Origin: Flavobacteriaceae bacterium
GTDB taxonomy: Bacteria > Bacteroidota > Bacteroidia > Flavobacteriales > Flavobacteriaceae
Length of the DNA stretch: 17,139 bases
Reading direction: 5' to 3'
NCBI GenBank assembly: GCA_018608735.1
Contig: JABAYZ010000240.1
Coordinates: 1 to 17,139 of the forward strand
Position numbers and translations under genes: made by a program. The notes under the pieces are model-generated. The model was not told the DNA's origin and did no database searches. It saw only the letters and a list, made by a program, of their open reading frames with translations. Shown piece after piece: positions 15,057 through 17,139 of the stretch (the first letter of the stretch is position 1; each line of letters starts with the position of its first letter).

Positions 15057-16970
15057 ATGTTAAACATCCATAAATTATCTGTATCATTTCAAGGCGATTA
15101 TTTATTTGAAAATATTTCCTTTCGACTTCGTGCTGGCGATCGTGTAGGGCTAATTGGAAAAAATGGTGCTGGAAAATCAACACTGTTAAAATTACTCTCA
15201 GGTGAACTGGAATATACCGAAGGCCAAGTTGCTCAAGAAAAAAAAGATCTCAAAATCGGATTTCTTAAACAAGATATCGATTTTGTTTTAGGGCGTACCA
15301 TACTAGAAGAAGCCTATCAAGCTTTTGTGGAAATCAAAGCCTTAGAGCTTCAGCTCGAAGAAATCAATACGCAATTGGCGGAGCGCACGGATTATGAAAG
15401 TCAAGGTTATCACGATTTGATGGTTGGGCTCAATGAAGTTCAGGAACAATATGAAATTCTTGGAGGCTACAACTACCAAGGCGATACCGAAAAAATATTA
15501 ATCGGTCTGGGGTTCAAACGCGAAGATTTCGACAAGCTAACCGATACCTTTTCAGGAGGATGGCGCATGCGAATCGAGCTGGCAAAACTATTATTGCAAA
15601 CCAATGATATTTTACTGTTAGATGAGCCCACCAACCACTTGGATATCGAATCTATTATATGGTTAGAGCAGTTCCTGAATAACTATTCTGGGGCCGTAGT
15701 GATCGTGTCGCATGATAAGATGTTTTTGGATAATGTCACTAACCGAACGATTGAAATTGTATTGGGTAAAATATACGATTATCCACGCGCATATACGAAA
15801 TATCTCGTCTTGCGAGAAGAGCAGAAAACATTACAATTAGCCTCTCAAAAAAATCAACAAAAGCAGATTGAACAAACAGAGAAGTTGATTGAAAAATTCA
15901 GAGCTAAAGCGTCTAAAGCCACCATGGCGCAATCGCTAATTAAAAAACTGGACAAGATTGAGCGAATTGAGGTTGATGAAGATGATAATAGTGTGATGAC
16001 GCTCAAATTCCCAGTTTCTACAACACCCGGAAAAGTAGTGGTGGAAGCCACACAGATTTCTAAAGAATACAGCGATTTGAAAGTGCTTCAAAACATCGAT
16101 TTAATGGTAGATCGTGGGAGTAAAATTGCTTTTGTAGGTCAAAATGGTCAGGGAAAATCCACACTAGCTAAAATTATTGTGGGCGATTTAGAAGCTGAGG
16201 GTGATGTGAAGCTAGGCCATAATGTTCAGATTGGGTATTTTGCACAAAATCAAGCGGAGTATTTGGATGGGAGTAAAACCGTTTTAGATACGATGATTGA
16301 TGCCGCCAATGAAACCAACCGTTCTAAAGTACGTGATATTTTAGGCTCCTTTTTGTTTAGAGGGGATGCTGCCGAAAAGTATGTGAAAGTGCTTTCGGGG
16401 GGGGAGCGTAACCGACTTGCCTTAGCAAAACTATTGCTTCAACCCTTAAATGTGCTCATTATGGATGAGCCTACGAATCACTTGGATATCAAATCTAAAA
16501 ACGTGCTAAAAACAGCGCTTCAACAATTTGAAGGGACCCTAATTTTAGTATCCCATGATCGGGATTTTTTACAAGGACTGACCTCGACAGTCTATGAATT
16601 TAAAGATCAACAACTCAAACAATATTTGGGAGATATCGATTTTTATTTAGAACAACGTCAGGTAGAAAACTTGCGGGAAGTTGAAAAACGCACCCAAATT
16701 AAAACCCCTCAAAAAACAGTAGCACCCAAACAATCCTACGAAGAGCAAAAGCAACTCAAGTCGTTGAATAACCGCTTGAGTAAAGCCGAAGCTTCGATCG
16801 CTAATTTGGAGCGTGATATCAAAAAAATTGATGTAGAACTGGAGCTCAATTACGATCAAACCGTGGCCAAGCCTGGTTTTTTTGAAAGTTATCAAGCAAA
16901 AAAAGACCAACTCGATCAATTAATGTCGGATTGGGAGAAGATTACAGAAGCCATTGAAACCCTAGGATAA
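15057..16970 (+). CDS. ABC-F family ATPase, Uup type
   Basis: A 637-residue soluble protein with two ABC ATPase domains in tandem and no membrane domain, the ABC-F layout of ribosome-associated translation factors. Domain 1 has Walker A GKNGAGKST (34-42), signature FSGGWRMR (165-172) and Walker B LLLDEPTNHLD (186-196). The charged helical linker that in ABC-F proteins reaches the P-site tRNA is at about 240-325. Domain 2 has GQNGQGKST (361-369), LSGGERNR (446-453) and VLIMDEPTNHLD (466-477). The C-terminal 80 residues (about 555-637) form a coiled coil like the DNA-binding tail of Uup. Both catalytic glutamates are present, so both sites should hydrolyse ATP. Expected role: rescue or modulation of stalled translation; resistance cannot be inferred. 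Its stop codon overlaps the following start (TAATG). Confidence 0.93.
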   Translation: MLNIHKLSVSFQGDYLFENISFRLRAGDRVGLIGKNGAGKSTLLKLLSGELEYTEGQVAQEKKDLKIGFLKQDIDFVLGRTILEEAYQAFVEIKALELQLEEINTQLAERTDYESQGYHDLMVGLNEVQEQYEILGGYNYQGDTEKILIGLGFKREDFDKLTDTFSGGWRMRIELAKLLLQTNDILLLDEPTNHLDIESIIWLEQFLNNYSGAVVIVSHDKMFLDNVTNRTIEIVLGKIYDYPRAYTKYLVLREEQKTLQLASQKNQQKQIEQTEKLIEKFRAKASKATMAQSLIKKLDKIERIEVDEDDNSVMTLKFPVSTTPGKVVVEATQISKEYSDLKVLQNIDLMVDRGSKIAFVGQNGQGKSTLAKIIVGDLEAEGDVKLGHNVQIGYFAQNQAEYLDGSKTVLDTMIDAANETNRSKVRDILGSFLFRGDAAEKYVKVLSGGERNRLALAKLLLQPLNVLIMDEPTNHLDIKSKNVLKTALQQFEGTLILVSHDRDFLQGLTSTVYEFKDQQLKQYLGDIDFYLEQRQVENLREVEKRTQIKTPQKTVAPKQSYEEQKQLKSLNNRLSKAEASIANLERDIKKIDVELELNYDQTVAKPGFFESYQAKKDQLDQLMSDWEKITEAIETLG

Positions 16971-17139
16971 TGGAAGAACATTTCTATCAATGCCCCCATT
17001 GTTGGGAAGAGGTCTCAATTTTAATTGATTTTTCTCAAACGAAACAAAATTACATTGAGGATTGCGAAGTATGCTGCAATCCTATACAGTTCAACATTAG
17101 TATTTTAGACCACAACCTGAATTCTTTCGAAGCAAATAG
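16970..17139 (+). CDS. CPXCG-type cysteine-rich small protein, partial
   Basis: The ATG at 16970 overlaps the ABC-F stop codon (TAATG), and the frame stays open to the window edge after 56 codons plus 2 nt; the apparent TAG at the very end is out of frame. The protein starts MEEHFYQCPHCWEEVSILID and has two cysteine pairs, CPHC (C8, C11) and CEVCC (C32, C35, C36), followed by NPIQF. This matches the small CPXCG-motif cysteine-rich family, normally about 60-70 residues long and presumably a single zinc ribbon, so only a few codons should be missing. No function is established that I know of. The overlap suggests translational coupling to the ABC-F gene. Confidence 0.85.
   Translation, partial: MEEHFYQCPHCWEEVSILIDFSQTKQNYIEDCEVCCNPIQFNISILDHNLNSFEAN

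Noticed and set aside
15057..16970. ABC-F gene as an antibiotic-resistance determinant
   Set aside because: Tail and linker fit the Uup housekeeping type, and nothing nearby suggests a resistance cassette.
17137..17139. TAG at the right edge as the stop codon of the CPXCG protein
   Set aside because: It is out of frame with the ATG at 16970; the frame is still open, so the gene is marked partial.

Overview
The window is a contiguous, gene-dense stretch of a low-GC chromosome from the phylum Bacteroidota, most likely family Flavobacteriaceae; I cannot name the genus. Three things point there. It carries the gldK-gldL-gldM-gldN core of the type IX secretion system (T9SS). Promoter-like sites have the Bacteroidota form TAnnTTTG instead of TATAAT. 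Start codons lack Shine-Dalgarno sequences and sit in A/T-rich leaders. Nothing suggests a mobile element, prophage, CRISPR array, tRNA or rRNA, and no stretch above about 300 bases lacks a gene.

Left block (1-3949, minus strand): a tight operon transcribed leftward in the order miaB (tRNA ms2i6A methylthiotransferase), an orphan sigma-54-type AAA+ activator, lptE (LPS-assembly lipoprotein), and a TPR-domain protein that runs off the left edge. Gaps are 2 to 4 nt, with an 11-nt overlap between the activator and lptE. A good promoter (3986-4018) drives it. It also shows that the longest miaB reading, from a TTG, is wrong. A 15-bp dyad lies between this promoter and a divergent weaker one.

Central block (4103-13485, plus strand): a polytopic membrane protein of unknown function closed by a strong terminator; then topA and, 3 nt later, a degenerate arginase-fold protein. 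After a 132-nt gap with a possible promoter comes gldK-gldL-gldM-gldN. GldL and GldM form the proton-driven inner-membrane motor. GldK (lipoprotein) and GldN form the periplasmic ring at the outer membrane. Together they drive protein secretion and, where adhesins are present, gliding. The cluster ends in a 14-bp terminator hairpin.

Right block (13558-17139): a DAO-type FAD-dependent oxidoreductase (plus) whose promoter overlaps the preceding terminator and appears to give a leaderless mRNA; a DUF983 zinc-ribbon membrane protein (minus) overlapping it tail to tail by 29 nt; an ABC-F ATPase of the Uup type (plus); and, overlapping its stop codon, the start of a small CPXCG-type cysteine-rich protein cut by the right edge.

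I see no wholly undescribed system here. Most worth a second look are the arginase-like protein that has lost half of its metal ligands yet sits between topA and the T9SS genes, the orphan sigma-54 activator in an envelope operon, the gldL-gldM inverted repeat, and the terminator/promoter overlap after gldN.
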